Source: Microbacterium sp. 1.5R | GTDB lineage: Bacteria; Actinomycetota; Actinomycetes; Actinomycetales; Microbacteriaceae | DNA length: 64,000 nucleotides | NCBI RefSeq assembly: GCF_001889265.1 | Contig: NZ_CP018151.1 | Span: 1,364,001-1,428,000 of the forward strand | Direction: 5' to 3' | Shown here: piece after piece, positions 35,996 through 44,864 of the stretch | Layout of the letters: the number at the start of each line of letters is the position of its first letter | How positions within the stretch are numbered: the first letter of the stretch is position 1 | Notes under the pieces: generated by a model | The model's input: only the letters and a program-made list of their open reading frames with translations | The model's database searches: none | Told to the model about the DNA's origin: nothing | Position numbers and translations under genes: made by a program

Positions 35996-36973
35996 TCAGA
36001 ACTGCAGGAGGACCTTGCCCACCCGGCCCGCGGTGTTGCTTGCGCGGACTGCCTCTGCGGCATCCGCCGCATCGAAGACGCCGGCGACGGGCAGGGTCAG
36101 CGTGCCGTCGCTGACGCGCTGGATCAGTTCGCCGAACAGGGCGCCGCGCGTGCCGGCATCCATGGTCTGGATCACCTTGCTGCCCCAGAAGCCCTTGACG
36201 GTCGCCTGCTTGAAGATGACGTCGCCCGAGGCGATCTCCATCGTGGGGGAGTTCATGGCACCGAACGCGACGAGAGTGCCACCCTCGCTGAGGAGCGACA
36301 GGACGTCGCCGGCCGACGAGCCGCCTACCGAGTCGATGCCGAAGGCGACGTGCGCGCCACCGGTGATCGCGGCGACCTGCTCGCGCCAGTCGTCCGCATC
36401 CGTGGAGACCACGTTCTCGATGCCCTGCTCGCGCAGTTCATCGACCCCGGCCGAGCGCCGGACGAGCCCGATGACGTTGACGCCACGAGCGGCGCCGAGC
36501 TGTGCCAGCATGCGACCGACCGCGCCGTTCGCCGCGTTCTGGACGATCCAGTCGCCCTTCTCGGCGCCCAGGAAGTGCAGCAGGCTGATGGTGCTGAACG
36601 GCATCGACACGAGCTGCGCGGCGCTCTCGTCGCTGAGCGACTCCGGCACGGGGATGAGGCCCGCGGCGTTCGCGACGACGTACTCCGCCCAGGCGCCGAA
36701 GGTGCCGCCCGTCGCGACGCGCTGACCGACGGAGAGATCGTCGACACCCTCGCCGAGAGCATCCACGATTCCCAGAGCCTCGGTGCCCGAAGCTGCCGGG
36801 AGCTCCGGCTTGAACCCGTAGGTGCCGCGGATCGTCCACAGGTCGTGGTTGTGGATGGGGGAGAGGACGATCTTCAGTCGGACCTGGCCGGGGCCGGGCT
36901 CCGGCGTCGGACGCTCGGTGACGGTGAGGACCTCTTCGGGTTCGCCGAAGGTCTCGTGGGTGAGGGCGCGCAT
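35996..36973 (-). CDS. Zinc-independent MDR oxidoreductase (quinone/enoyl reductase-like)
   Basis: A 325-residue medium-chain dehydrogenase/reductase. It has the GroES-like N-terminus (IHNHDLWTIRGTYG; ASGTEALGIVDALGEGV) and a Rossmann domain (QNAANGAVGRMLAQLGAARG) for NADPH. The structural-zinc cysteines are missing, as in quinone oxidoreductases and mitochondrial-type enoyl reductases. It is the third gene of the ohrR-ohr operon (44 bases after ohr), so it probably deals with reactive carbonyl or quinone products of peroxide stress. Confidence 0.83.
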   Translation of the reverse strand: MRALTHETFGEPEEVLTVTERPTPEPGPGQVRLKIVLSPIHNHDLWTIRGTYGFKPELPAASGTEALGIVDALGEGVDDLSVGQRVATGGTFGAWAEYVVANAAGLIPVPESLSDESAAQLVSMPFSTISLLHFLGAEKGDWIVQNAANGAVGRMLAQLGAARGVNVIGLVRRSAGVDELREQGIENVVSTDADDWREQVAAITGGAHVAFGIDSVGGSSAGDVLSLLSEGGTLVAFGAMNSPTMEIASGDVIFKQATVKGFWGSKVIQTMDAGTRGALFGELIQRVSDGTLTLPVAGVFDAADAAEAVRASNTAGRVGKVLLQF

Positions 36974-37017
36974 GATGTTCTCCTTGTGGGATCGGTCGTG
37001 GTGGAGGTCGAGCGGGA

Positions 37018-37440
37018 TCAGTCGTCGGAGACGGTGATCGCGACGTCGATGTTGCCGCGCGTCGCGTTGGAGTACGGGCAGACCTGGTGGGCGGCGTCTG
37101 CGAGCGCCTGAGCCTGCTCGTGCGGAAGGTCGGGGATGACGACCTCGAGCTGCACGGCGAGGCCGAATCCGCCCTCGCCGTTCGACCCGATCTGCACGCG
37201 GGCCCCGACCGACGAATCGGTGATCTTCACCTTCTGCGCACGCGCGACGGTCTGCAGCGCGGAGTGGAAGCAGGCGGCGTACCCGGCCGCGAACAGCTGC
37301 TCGGGGTTGGCGCCGTCGCCGCTGCCGCCCATCTCCTTCGGGATGGCGAGGTCGAGGTCGAGTCGGCCCTCGCCTGTGGTGACGCGGCCGTTTCGTCCGG
37401 CTCCGGTGGCGAGTGCTTCGGCGGTGTAGAGAGCGTCCAT
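37018..37440 (-). CDS. ohr: Organic hydroperoxide resistance protein Ohr
   Basis: A 140-residue thiol peroxidase of the OsmC/Ohr family. Both catalytic cysteines are present: Cys57 in GYAACFHSAL and Cys121 in QVCPYSNAT, with Arg and Glu of the Ohr type nearby (AGRNGRV, NPEQLF). It reduces fatty-acid and peroxynitrite-derived hydroperoxides using lipoyl thiols. It lies between ohrR and the oxidoreductase, 32 bases after ohrR. Confidence 0.95.
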   Translation of the reverse strand: MDALYTAEALATGAGRNGRVTTGEGRLDLDLAIPKEMGGSGDGANPEQLFAAGYAACFHSALQTVARAQKVKITDSSVGARVQIGSNGEGGFGLAVQLEVVIPDLPHEQAQALADAAHQVCPYSNATRGNIDVAITVSDD

Positions 37441-37472
37441 CGTGTGGACTCCTTCCGGGTTGCGGGTTGGGG

Positions 37473-37901
37473 TCAGTCGGCGAGCTGCAGGCGTGCGGTG
37501 AGCTCCTGCAGCTCGGTGATCAGGCGGTGACGCTGGTCGTCGTCCTGCATTCCGGCGAGGGCGGCGATCTTGGTATGAACCGGAGCGACTTCAGTGCGCA
37601 GAGCCATGCCGGTGTCGGTCAGGCGCACGGTGACGACGCGCTCATCGGCCGAGCTGCGGGCCCGCGCGACGTAGCCCGCCTGCTCGAGGCGGCGGACCAG
37701 GGGGGAGAGGGTGCCGGAGTCGAGCTGCATGGCGTCGCCCAGCGAGCCGATCGTCTGCTCGCCCTCCATCCAGAGGATCGCGAGCACGAGGTACTGCGGG
37801 TAGGTCAGACCCCACGGGGCCAGGAGGGCACGGTACGCCTGCGTCGTCGCTCGGGCGGCGGAGTACAGCGAGAAGCACACCATCTCATCGGTCACGGCCA
37901 T
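37473..37901 (-). CDS. ohrR: OhrR peroxide-sensing MarR repressor
   Basis: A 142-residue MarR-type regulator. Cys9 in EMVCFSLYSA is the peroxide-sensing cysteine of OhrR; a Tyr that hydrogen-bonds to it is in TYPQYLVL. The winged helix runs QTIGSLGDAMQLDSGTLSPL, with the wing RARSSADERVV. ATG at 37901 places the cysteine as in other one-Cys or two-Cys OhrR proteins. It heads the operon with ohr and the oxidoreductase, and probably represses all three through the repeat at 37913-37933. Confidence 0.93.
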   Translation of the reverse strand: MAVTDEMVCFSLYSAARATTQAYRALLAPWGLTYPQYLVLAILWMEGEQTIGSLGDAMQLDSGTLSPLVRRLEQAGYVARARSSADERVVTVRLTDTGMALRTEVAPVHTKIAALAGMQDDDQRHRLITELQELTARLQLAD

Positions 37902-37912
37902 ACCTCGAGTAT

Positions 37913-37933
37913 TGCACGCGATTAAATTGTGCA
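37913..37933. promoter_or_regulatory. Probable OhrR operator
   Basis: Inverted repeat TGCAC-N11-GTGCA with an AT-rich centre (GATTAAATT), 12 bases before the ohrR start. AT-rich dyads with AATT-like half-sites at this position are typical of OhrR targets. Confidence 0.6.
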
Positions 37934-37992
37934 CAACCTATCCTGCGAGGGGCAACGCACCCGGGATGCCGAGATCCCGGGTGCGCGCTCCG

Positions 37993-40335
37993 TCAGTCCC
38001 TGGCCATCGCCGCGGCCAGATGCGCCTCCAGGTCGAGGTAGGCGTCATCAGCGATGTCGAACACCACCTGCGCGATCTCGCCTCCGGTGAAGTCGAACCC
38101 GTAGCCGTACAGAGACGAGACGGGGTCGGCGCTGTCACGGCCGATCGTCAGTCCCTCGCCGCAGAGCGAGAAGTGTCCCAGCACGGTCCGGATCCTCTTC
38201 TCGCCGACCTGCTGCTCGTCGATGTACAGCTTCACCGGACCGACGCCCTCGCGGTGCTCGCCCATGCCCTCCTTGGTGAACTCCACGCCGATGATGTGTC
38301 TGCCGGAGGTCGGCGCAGGAGCGGAGACGCGATCCTCCGGCGGGATCCCGAGGAAGTTGTAGAGGTAATGCACCTCGCCGTCCTTCACGACGAGCGCATG
38401 GCCGCCGAACCGTGAGCCGTGGGCGAAGATGACGCCCTCGGTCTCGGGCGTGAACTCGATCTCGGCCGCGATCTTGTACGACACGTTGTGCGTGTTCGCC
38501 GCAGAGCGCTCCGGCACCTCGGTCGTGCCCGGGTAGTACACGAAACGTCCGGACGGCGGCGCCGGCTGGTGGAACTCCATCGCGACGAAGGTCTCGAAGT
38601 CCTTCGGGTTGCCGATGATCTGCAGGTCGTTCAGGGGCAGCACATCGTTGGCCTTCGCCTCTTCCATCCAGAGCGCCTTGAGCTCCTCGAGACGATCCGG
38701 GTGCTCGGCCGCCAGGTTCACGGCCTCCGCCCGGTCGACATCCGTGTGATAAAGCTCCCACTCGTCGTTCTCGAACCCGCTCGTGCCGGCCATGGGGCCG
38801 TGCACGGCGACGGCCTTCCACCCGTCGTGCCAGATGCCGCGCTGGCCGAGCATCTCGTAGTACTGCGTGTGCTTCTCGGTCGGCCCGTCGGCGGCCGCAT
38901 CGAATGAATAGGTCATCGAGACCCCCGCGAGCGGCGTCTGCTCGACGCCGTTGTACACGTCGGGGAACTGCACCCCGCACGCCTCCAGAATGGTCGGCAC
39001 GATGTCAGTCGAGTGGTGGTACTGGTGCCGCACCTCGCCACGCGCCCGCATTCCGGCGGGCCAGTGAATCACCAGAGGGTCGCAGACACCGCCCTGATAG
39101 GTGTAACGCTTGAACATCTTGTAGGGCGTCGAGAAGGCGGCCGCCCAGCCGGTGGGGTAGTGGTTGTACGTCTCGGGAGAGCCGAGCTTGTCGACCATCC
39201 GCAGGTTCTCCGCCTCGTCGTCGGGGTAGCCGCCGAAGATCTTGCCCTCGTTGACCGATCCGCTGGGGCTGCCTTCACCGGATGCCCCGTTGTCGGCGCA
39301 GTACAGGATCAGCGTGTTGTCGAGTTGACCGGAATCCTCGAGATAGTCCACGATGCGTCCGATCTGCGAGTCGGTGTACTCACTGAATCCCGCGTAGACC
39401 TCGGCCATCCGCGAGAACATCGCCTTCTCCTCGTCATTCAGCGTGTCCCAGGGCCGCACCTCGTCGGTGGGGTTGAACGTGCCGTCCGGCATCGGATTGA
39501 ACGCGGTGAGCTCGGTGTCCTCCGGCAGGATGCCGCGTTCGATCATCCGGGCGAGCACCCATTCGCGATAGGCGTCGTAGCCGTCGTCGAAGGCGCCCTT
39601 GTACTTGTCGATGTACTCCTGCGGGGCGTGGTGGGGAGCGTGGTTGGCACCCGGGCAGAACCAGAGGTACCACGGCTTGTCGGGCTCGGTCTGCTTGACG
39701 TCTCGGATCATCGTCAGCGCCTGATCGGCGAGGTCCTTCGACAGGTGGTAGCCCTGCTCCGGCAGATAGGGCTGATCGATGTAATGGTTGTCCTCGGCGA
39801 GCGAGGGATACCAGTTGTTCGTCTCGCCGCCGATGAAGCCGTAGAAGCGGTCGTAGCCCTGCGCCAGCGGCCAGTGCTTCTTCGACGCCCCCGCGGTCCA
39901 CTCGTCGATCGGGACGTTGTGGTTCTTGCCCACCCAGAAGGTCGCCCAACCCGCGTCGCGGAGGACATGTGCCATGGTCGCGTTCGACTCGGGGATGTGC
40001 GAGTTGTACCCCGGGAATCCGGTCGACGACTCCGAGATGGTGGCGAAGCCGTTCTGGTGGTGGTTCCGGCCCGTGAGAAAGGTCGAACGCGTGGGGGAGC
40101 AGAGTGCCGTCGTGTGCCACTGCGAGTACGTCAGACCGTGCTTCGCCAGCCGATCCATGGTCGGCATGTTGATCCTGCCTCCGTAGGGGGACCACGCGGC
40201 CATACCGGTGTCGTCGTAGAGCACCACCAACACGTTCGGCGCCCCCTGTGGCGGCGGCGAGGCGAGGAAGGCGTCCCAGTCCGCCTGCGAATCGCGGACG
40301 TCGAGCTCGATCTTCCCTTGGAATTCACGGACCAT
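37993..40335 (-). CDS. Large type I sulfatase (arylsulfatase, paralogue 1)
   Basis: A 780-residue alkaline-phosphatase-fold sulfatase. Metal ligands lie in VLYDDTG; the active-site motif LCSPTRSTFLTGR carries Cys79, to be converted to formylglycine, and so needs a formylglycine-generating enzyme from elsewhere. Further marks are WVGKNHNVP, GANHAPHHAPQEY and YCADNGASGEGSP. The last 170 residues are a beta-rich extension, as in mycobacterial AtsD. No signal peptide is visible, so it seems cytoplasmic, or is exported by a route not evident here. AAGGAGG precedes ATG 40335. It is 63% or so of the layout shared with the paralogue at 53236 by eye (not aligned). It follows the GAP gene by 111 bases. 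Confidence 0.9.
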   Translation of the reverse strand: MVREFQGKIELDVRDSQADWDAFLASPPPQGAPNVLVVLYDDTGMAAWSPYGGRINMPTMDRLAKHGLTYSQWHTTALCSPTRSTFLTGRNHHQNGFATISESSTGFPGYNSHIPESNATMAHVLRDAGWATFWVGKNHNVPIDEWTAGASKKHWPLAQGYDRFYGFIGGETNNWYPSLAEDNHYIDQPYLPEQGYHLSKDLADQALTMIRDVKQTEPDKPWYLWFCPGANHAPHHAPQEYIDKYKGAFDDGYDAYREWVLARMIERGILPEDTELTAFNPMPDGTFNPTDEVRPWDTLNDEEKAMFSRMAEVYAGFSEYTDSQIGRIVDYLEDSGQLDNTLILYCADNGASGEGSPSGSVNEGKIFGGYPDDEAENLRMVDKLGSPETYNHYPTGWAAAFSTPYKMFKRYTYQGGVCDPLVIHWPAGMRARGEVRHQYHHSTDIVPTILEACGVQFPDVYNGVEQTPLAGVSMTYSFDAAADGPTEKHTQYYEMLGQRGIWHDGWKAVAVHGPMAGTSGFENDEWELYHTDVDRAEAVNLAAEHPDRLEELKALWMEEAKANDVLPLNDLQIIGNPKDFETFVAMEFHQPAPPSGRFVYYPGTTEVPERSAANTHNVSYKIAAEIEFTPETEGVIFAHGSRFGGHALVVKDGEVHYLYNFLGIPPEDRVSAPAPTSGRHIIGVEFTKEGMGEHREGVGPVKLYIDEQQVGEKRIRTVLGHFSLCGEGLTIGRDSADPVSSLYGYGFDFTGGEIAQVVFDIADDAYLDLEAHLAAAMARD

Positions 40336-40352
40336 CTCTGCCTCCTTCGTCT

Positions 40353-40375
40353 CTCGGGAACGCGGTGTTCCCGAG
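40353..40375. promoter_or_regulatory. Hairpin just before the sulfatase ribosome site
   Basis: Perfect nine-base arms (CTCGGGAAC and GTTCCCGAG) around a five-base loop, 17 bases before the sulfatase ATG. On the minus-strand message it ends beside AAGGAGG. It could hide or expose the ribosome site, or be a weak terminator of the GAP gene. Confidence 0.45.
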
Positions 40376-40418
40376 CAGTGCAGCCGGCCGACCCGAAGTG
40401 GATCGGGGCGAGTCATGG

Positions 40419-40443
40419 TGCGTCATGACGCAACGAATTCGTT
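40419..40443. promoter_or_regulatory. Two adjoining palindromes between the GAP and sulfatase genes
   Basis: TGCGTCATGACGCA (40419-40432) and AACGAATTCGTT (40432-40443) are perfect palindromes sharing one base, and begin 3 bases after the GAP stop. Such paired dyads in a gap of 111 bases look like a repressor-controlled promoter for the sulfatase alone. No matching consensus is known to me. Confidence 0.45.
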
Positions 40444-40446
40444 CGC

Positions 40447-41172
40447 TCATAGGAGCCCTGAGATGCCCTTCTGCAGCTGGAGGGCGCCGATCACGAGCAG
40501 CAGAGCGGCGTTCATCACGTGGGTGTTTCCGGCGACCCATCGTCGGGCGGAGTCGAGCAGCGGCTGCGAGCGCTCGCCTCGGATCGCGACGTAGAACACG
40601 GGCACCGCGATGGGCAACGTCCCGACGACCACGAACGCCAGGGCGACCCAGACCGCGTCGTCGCCGACCTGCGCGAGCGAGATGTCGAGCGCTGCGATGA
40701 TGGCGCAGGACGCGTCGACGGGGTTCAGCACGAAGAGCGCCAGCCCGAGGAATCCGGTGCGCACGGGCCGGAACGTCTCGACGGCATGCAGCCACCCCGG
40801 CAGCTGCGGAGCGGCCGCGACCACCTGCTGCGGCGAGGATGCGGCGGCCATCTGACGGATGCGCGCAGAGCCCTTGCGGTAGACCCAGACGGCGGCGCCC
40901 GCGAGGAACAGTCCGATCACCAGACGGAGGATCGGCACCCAGAGCGGCGGTTCGCGAAGCCCGTGCACCTCGAAGACGCCGAAGAGCCAGAGAGCCAGCG
41001 CCAGAAGGCCGGCGAGCCCCACGACCCACCCGATCAGGAACGCGATGCCGTTCGCACTCGCTCGTCGGGAGAGCAGCACGGCCACCAGAGCCATGATCGC
41101 CAAGGGGCTCAGGACGACTCCGAGCGCGACGGGGATGAGTGTGACCAGCAGTTCACCCATGGTCGGCCCCAT
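40447..41172 (-). CDS. GAP-family membrane protein (paralogue 1)
   Basis: A 241-residue protein with six membrane segments in the arrangement of GAP/Sap proteins: PVALGVVLSPLAIMALVAVLLS at the start and ALFVLNPVDASCAIIAALDI after the central loop. Mycobacterial Sap and Gap proteins assist export of sulfolipid or glycopeptidolipid; this protein's cargo is unknown. ATG at 41172 has GGAGG upstream at a long spacing; ATG at 41160 is possible. It is preceded by a regulon palindrome (41253-41269) and may be cotranscribed with the sulfatase. It resembles the GAP protein at 48651. Confidence 0.8.
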   Translation of the reverse strand: MGPTMGELLVTLIPVALGVVLSPLAIMALVAVLLSRRASANGIAFLIGWVVGLAGLLALALWLFGVFEVHGLREPPLWVPILRLVIGLFLAGAAVWVYRKGSARIRQMAAASSPQQVVAAAPQLPGWLHAVETFRPVRTGFLGLALFVLNPVDASCAIIAALDISLAQVGDDAVWVALAFVVVGTLPIAVPVFYVAIRGERSQPLLDSARRWVAGNTHVMNAALLLVIGALQLQKGISGLL

Positions 41173-41252
41173 CCGTCATCGCGAACCTCCCCGCGCACGG
41201 TCCGGCGCGCTGATCTCAGAGTGCACCGAGGACGGCGCGGATGGTGTGTCTC

Positions 41253-41269
41253 TCACCCCATGCGGGTGA
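41253..41269 (-). promoter_or_regulatory. Regulon palindrome A (GAP-sulfatase)
   Basis: TCACCC-CATGC-GGGTGA. Reading toward the GAP gene, CACTCT follows 29 bases later (41223-41218), then GAGATC, with an inferred start of transcription at 41211. The LuxR gene on the other side has its own promoter (TAGGTT, 41374-41379) and no hexamer at the fixed distance. Confidence 0.75.
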
Positions 41270-41385
41270 GGGCTCGCGGGACGGCGTCGTCGGTGACGTG
41301 GCGACGTGGAATCGCTCCCACCGACTGGTGATCGTCAGGGAGACACGCTCTTGTCCGATATACCGGCCATCGCTAGGTTGAGGGC

Positions 41386-43926
41386 ATGGCCTCCCCCACG
41401 CGCCTGTCTCGTCCTGTACCCGCTGTGCGCTTCCGCCCTCCGGAACGACAACCGGGAGGCGTGCGGCGAGCGCGAGTGAACGATGCGCTGGTCGAGGCGG
41501 CGAGCGGACGGCATCTCAGCGTCGTCAGCGCTCCGAGCGGATACGGCAAGACGACGGCGGTCGCCGAATGGGCATCCGGCGCCGACGAACTCGCCTGGCT
41601 CGCCCTGACCCCATCGGATGCCGAACCCGGCGTACTCGCGCAGGGAGTGGTCGATGCGCTGATCGTCGGCGGAGAGAGAGCGGGACGTTCTCTCGCCCTC
41701 ACACGCGGTCTCGTCGACCCGATGCGTGCCTACGCCGAGATCTGCGAGGGCCTCGACACGGTCGACGACATCGTGCATCTCGTCATCGACGATGCGCAGC
41801 GCGCCGGTGAGCACTGGCGAGACGGACTTCTCGGACTGCTGGCCGAACAGCCGCCGGACAATCTCCACCTCATGCTCGTGGGAACGACCCTTCTGGACAT
41901 CACGCTGTCGCGGGAGCATCTGATGGACCCCGGCGCCTTCGTCGGATCCGACACCCTGCGCTTCACGCGGTCCGAGATCGAGCGGATCGAGGGCGTCGGC
42001 GCTTCCGGACTGGATGCGGAGACGATCCTGCGTGAGACGCACGGATGGCCGATCGCCGTGAAGCTCGTGGCCATCGGCGGGGCGCGCCCCTCATCCGACG
42101 CCGCCACGGCATCCGCGTTCCTCGGAGACTATGTGCGCGACCACGTGCTCAGCGCGCTGCCTGACGAGACCAGAGAGTTCGTGCTCGATGCCGCCATCTG
42201 TCATGAGCTCACGCCAGACCTCGCGAGCGCTGTGACCGGGCGTGCCGATGCGGCGTCGCTGCTCGACGACTGCGTGAGGCTCGGGCTCTTCCTCGACCGG
42301 TTCGAGGCGCCGCACGGTGTCGTCTACCGCTGGCATGGCTCGTTCGCCCGGCAGTGCATCGAGATCGCTCGCAAGGATCCCGAGCGCAGCGCCGAGCGTC
42401 ATAGACGCGTGGCGCAGTTCTGGGAGGCCACCGATCCGCTGATGTCGGTCGCGCACTCGCTGCGGGCGAACGATCCGACGGGGGCCAGAGCCACCTTCAT
42501 GCGCCACTGGATGCGTCTGGTCATGGGAGTGTGCGCGGCCGAGGTCGAGCGCCTCGCCACCGTCCTGCTGGGCTATCACCCGGACGACGCCGAGATCTTC
42601 GCCGTCCGGGCCTGCGCGACGGATGTGCTGGGCGAGCATCATCTCGCCCGCGAGCTGCTGGATCGCGCCGAGGCCGCACACCAGCGCGCCGGGGGAGGAT
42701 GCTCGACGACCCTCGCGATCGCACAGCTGTTCGTCGCCGATGACCGCGAGCACGCGATGTCGGCGGGTTCCACGTTGCGTTCGCTGCTCGCCAGCTCGAA
42801 AGAGCTCATGGTCGACCGCGCCGCCGTCAACTACCTCATCGGATGGTCGGAGATCCGGCATCCCACCAACCCCACGCTTCCGGCCGAGTACTTCGGCGCC
42901 GCAGCCCGAGAGATCGAGGGCTCGGGCGAGGTGGGGCTGTGGAAGCGGGCGCTCGGCCACCTCGCATTCGGCCAGACCTGGGAGGGCCGGTTCACGGATG
43001 CGGAGAGAACCCTCGCCGAGATCCAGGCACCCGGCACCGCGCTGTCGGCCGCGATCGGCTATGCCGGCGGCAGCACCTCAGCAGCAGCCGGTCTGGTCGC
43101 CTACTGGGCGGGTGAGACCGGCGATGCGGTGCGGCACTTCGAGGCGGTGCTTCTGACCAGCGGGCATGACCCGTCATTCACGGCGGTCGCGCGGATGATG
43201 CTGGCGTACGCGGCCGCAGAGGGAGGCGAGGCCGCAGCATGCCGACGGGCTGCGATCGGCGTCCAGGACATCCCCCTCGAACTGCTCCACGGCGTCTCGT
43301 GGCCCGTGTTCCGCGAGTCGGCCATCGCACTCCTGGAGGAGGCCGTCGGAAACGAGGAGCGAGCCCTGCGGATCGCTCGCCGACACCTGGCGATCCCCGA
43401 CCTCCCCCTCATCGGCGTCGCGCTCGCCGGGGTGCTCCGCCGGGGTGGAGACTACGCCGCGGCGTTGGAGATGCTGCGATCCATGCGCATCTTCGCGGAG
43501 GTCTCGTACGTCAAGTCATCGACGCTGATCACGGCCGCGGTCATGCGCCGTCACGTGGGCGATCACGACAAGGCGCACGACCTGTGCGAGGCGGCGATCG
43601 CGGTCGCGTCGGGCGAGAACGTGCGTCTGCCGTTCGGGCGCCGGGAGACGGCTGTCCGGCGACTCCTCAGCGAGCACGTGCACCATGGCTCCGAATTCGA
43701 GGACTTCATCGGCCGATGCCTGGCATCGGATGCAGCGAGTCCCGTGACCGGCTCGTTGTCCGACCGTGAGAGAGACGTCTTCCGGCAGCTGCAGACCTCT
43801 CGCACCCTCCCGGAGATCGCGAGCGAACTGGGCCTGTCCATCAACACCGTGAAGACCCATCAGCGGTCGATCTATCGCAAGCTGGCGGTGTCGTCGCGGC
43901 GGGAGGCCGTGCGGACCACGCTGTGA
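41386..43926 (+). CDS. MalT-like LuxR-family regulator with STAND ATPase
   Basis: An 846-residue regulator. Residues 46-58 hold a Walker A loop (SAPSGYGKTT), 131-138 a Walker B (HLVIDDAQ), followed by a winged-helix segment and helical repeats (about 330-760, TPR-like, e.g. ALEMLRSMR), then a C-terminal LuxR helix-turn-helix (about 780-846, LSDRERDVFRQLQ and SINTVKTHQRSIYRKLAV). This is the MalT/STAND layout: a ligand and ATP trigger multimerisation, then activation. There is no autoinducer-binding domain. TAGGTT 6 bases before the ATG makes it leaderless and outside the palindrome-driven units. It is the only regulator inside the 38-60 kb block and the best candidate to bind the palindromes. 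Confidence 0.9.
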   Translation: MASPTRLSRPVPAVRFRPPERQPGGVRRARVNDALVEAASGRHLSVVSAPSGYGKTTAVAEWASGADELAWLALTPSDAEPGVLAQGVVDALIVGGERAGRSLALTRGLVDPMRAYAEICEGLDTVDDIVHLVIDDAQRAGEHWRDGLLGLLAEQPPDNLHLMLVGTTLLDITLSREHLMDPGAFVGSDTLRFTRSEIERIEGVGASGLDAETILRETHGWPIAVKLVAIGGARPSSDAATASAFLGDYVRDHVLSALPDETREFVLDAAICHELTPDLASAVTGRADAASLLDDCVRLGLFLDRFEAPHGVVYRWHGSFARQCIEIARKDPERSAERHRRVAQFWEATDPLMSVAHSLRANDPTGARATFMRHWMRLVMGVCAAEVERLATVLLGYHPDDAEIFAVRACATDVLGEHHLARELLDRAEAAHQRAGGGCSTTLAIAQLFVADDREHAMSAGSTLRSLLASSKELMVDRAAVNYLIGWSEIRHPTNPTLPAEYFGAAAREIEGSGEVGLWKRALGHLAFGQTWEGRFTDAERTLAEIQAPGTALSAAIGYAGGSTSAAAGLVAYWAGETGDAVRHFEAVLLTSGHDPSFTAVARMMLAYAAAEGGEAAACRRAAIGVQDIPLELLHGVSWPVFRESAIALLEEAVGNEERALRIARRHLAIPDLPLIGVALAGVLRRGGDYAAALEMLRSMRIFAEVSYVKSSTLITAAVMRRHVGDHDKAHDLCEAAIAVASGENVRLPFGRRETAVRRLLSEHVHHGSEFEDFIGRCLASDAASPVTGSLSDRERDVFRQLQTSRTLPEIASELGLSINTVKTHQRSIYRKLAVSSRREAVRTTL

Positions 43927-43957
43927 GGCGCGGGTCCCGCACGCGAGTGATCACACC

Positions 43958-44380
43958 TCAGGTGCGGCGACGGGCGCGCTCCCAGACGGCGTTGGCCGTC
44001 GCCGCGGACACGGAATAGGTTCCGATGAGCGGGTGGCCGAGACGGGCGAGGTCGGAGGAGAGCTGTGCGAACCACATCGGCTCCACGAGAACCACGGCTG
44101 CCCAGGCGCCGACAGGGAGCTCCATCGCGATGCGCCGGGCGTCGTCGCTGCCGACCAGGCCTGCGATCTGCAGTGACAGGCCGGCGAGCGAGAACTCCGC
44201 TTCGTCGATCTCGGTGAGGTCGTAGCCTCCTTCGCTCCGTCGATGCAGGAGGAAGAAGTCGAGCAGCTGCACCGTGCTGCTCTCGACCTGGCGCAGCAGC
44301 GACTCGAGCAGTGCAGGACTGGGACGGTCGGACCCGATCCTCACGACGAGGATCTGCACATCCCCGAGTTCGCGAGGCAT
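43958..44380 (-). CDS. DUF6325-like protein (paralogue 1)
   Basis: A 140-residue protein like the one at 47830: both have an N-terminal strand with ILVVRIGSDRPSPALLESL-type layout, a hydrophobic LLDFFLLHR strand, the acidic DLTEIDEAEF stretch, and a LPVGAWAAVVLVEPMWFA core. It belongs to the actinobacterial DUF6325 family of unknown function. The start ATG has only a weak G-rich ribosome site. It follows the PLDc_N-SHOCT gene by 26 bases and is likely to be cotranscribed from palindrome B. Confidence 0.75.
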   Translation of the reverse strand: MPRELGDVQILVVRIGSDRPSPALLESLLRQVESSTVQLLDFFLLHRRSEGGYDLTEIDEAEFSLAGLSLQIAGLVGSDDARRIAMELPVGAWAAVVLVEPMWFAQLSSDLARLGHPLIGTYSVSAATANAVWERARRRT

Positions 44381-44406
44381 CTGTCCGCCCGCCCCAGTCT
44401 CGGCTG

Positions 44407-44793
44407 TCAGGCCAGGGCCCGAGCCTTGATGGAGGCGAACTCCGCCTCGGTGATGGTTCCGGAGGCCAGGAGCTTGGCCGCCTTGTCGATCTCGTCGCTC
44501 GGGCTGCTGCCGGCGACGCTGCGGATGTAGCTGTCGGCCGCGTGCTGCTGCGCCTGCATGGACGAGACGTTGCGCTCTGCCATGCCGGGGCCGCGGGCGA
44601 TCAGGTACACCAGTGCGGTGAGGAAGGGCACGAAGACCAGGAAGATGATCCACAGCGCTTTGAGCCATCCGTTCAGCGCATGGTCACGGAACAGGTCGGC
44701 GACGATGTTGAAGAGCACCATCAGGTAGGAGATGAATACGAAAGCCCAGAAGAACCACCAGATGATGGCCCAGAAGCTATCCCATATGGACAT
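44407..44793 (-). CDS. PLDc_N-SHOCT membrane protein
   Basis: A 128-residue protein: two membrane segments form a PLDc_N-type module (WAIIWWFFWAFVFISYLMVL; LWIIFLVFVPFLTALVYLIARG), then a short linker and a C-terminal SHOCT motif (DEIDKAAKLLASGTITEAEF). SHOCT domains are short helical hairpins placed at the end of many bacterial membrane proteins; function is unknown. ATG at 44793 has GAGGAG before it. First gene of the two-gene unit behind palindrome B. Confidence 0.83.
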   Translation of the reverse strand: MSIWDSFWAIIWWFFWAFVFISYLMVLFNIVADLFRDHALNGWLKALWIIFLVFVPFLTALVYLIARGPGMAERNVSSMQAQQHAADSYIRSVAGSSPSDEIDKAAKLLASGTITEAEFASIKARALA

Positions 44794-44864
44794 TGCAGAC
44801 TCCTCTCGTTGAGTTTCTGTCTGTGGTGATAGTGGCACCGAGCATCATCGAAATCGCCGCCCCC

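Noticed and set aside
39013..40428. Long plus-strand frame antisense to sulfatase 1, and a similar one antisense to sulfatase 2.
   Set aside because: Both are high-GC shadow frames without ribosome sites or recognisable domains; the minus or plus sulfatase on the other strand has full active-site motifs.
41386..43926. LuxR regulator with AI-2E proteins read as a quorum-sensing system.
   Set aside because: The LuxR protein is of MalT/STAND type without an autoinducer domain, and AI-2E is only a family name. No autoinducer synthase is present.
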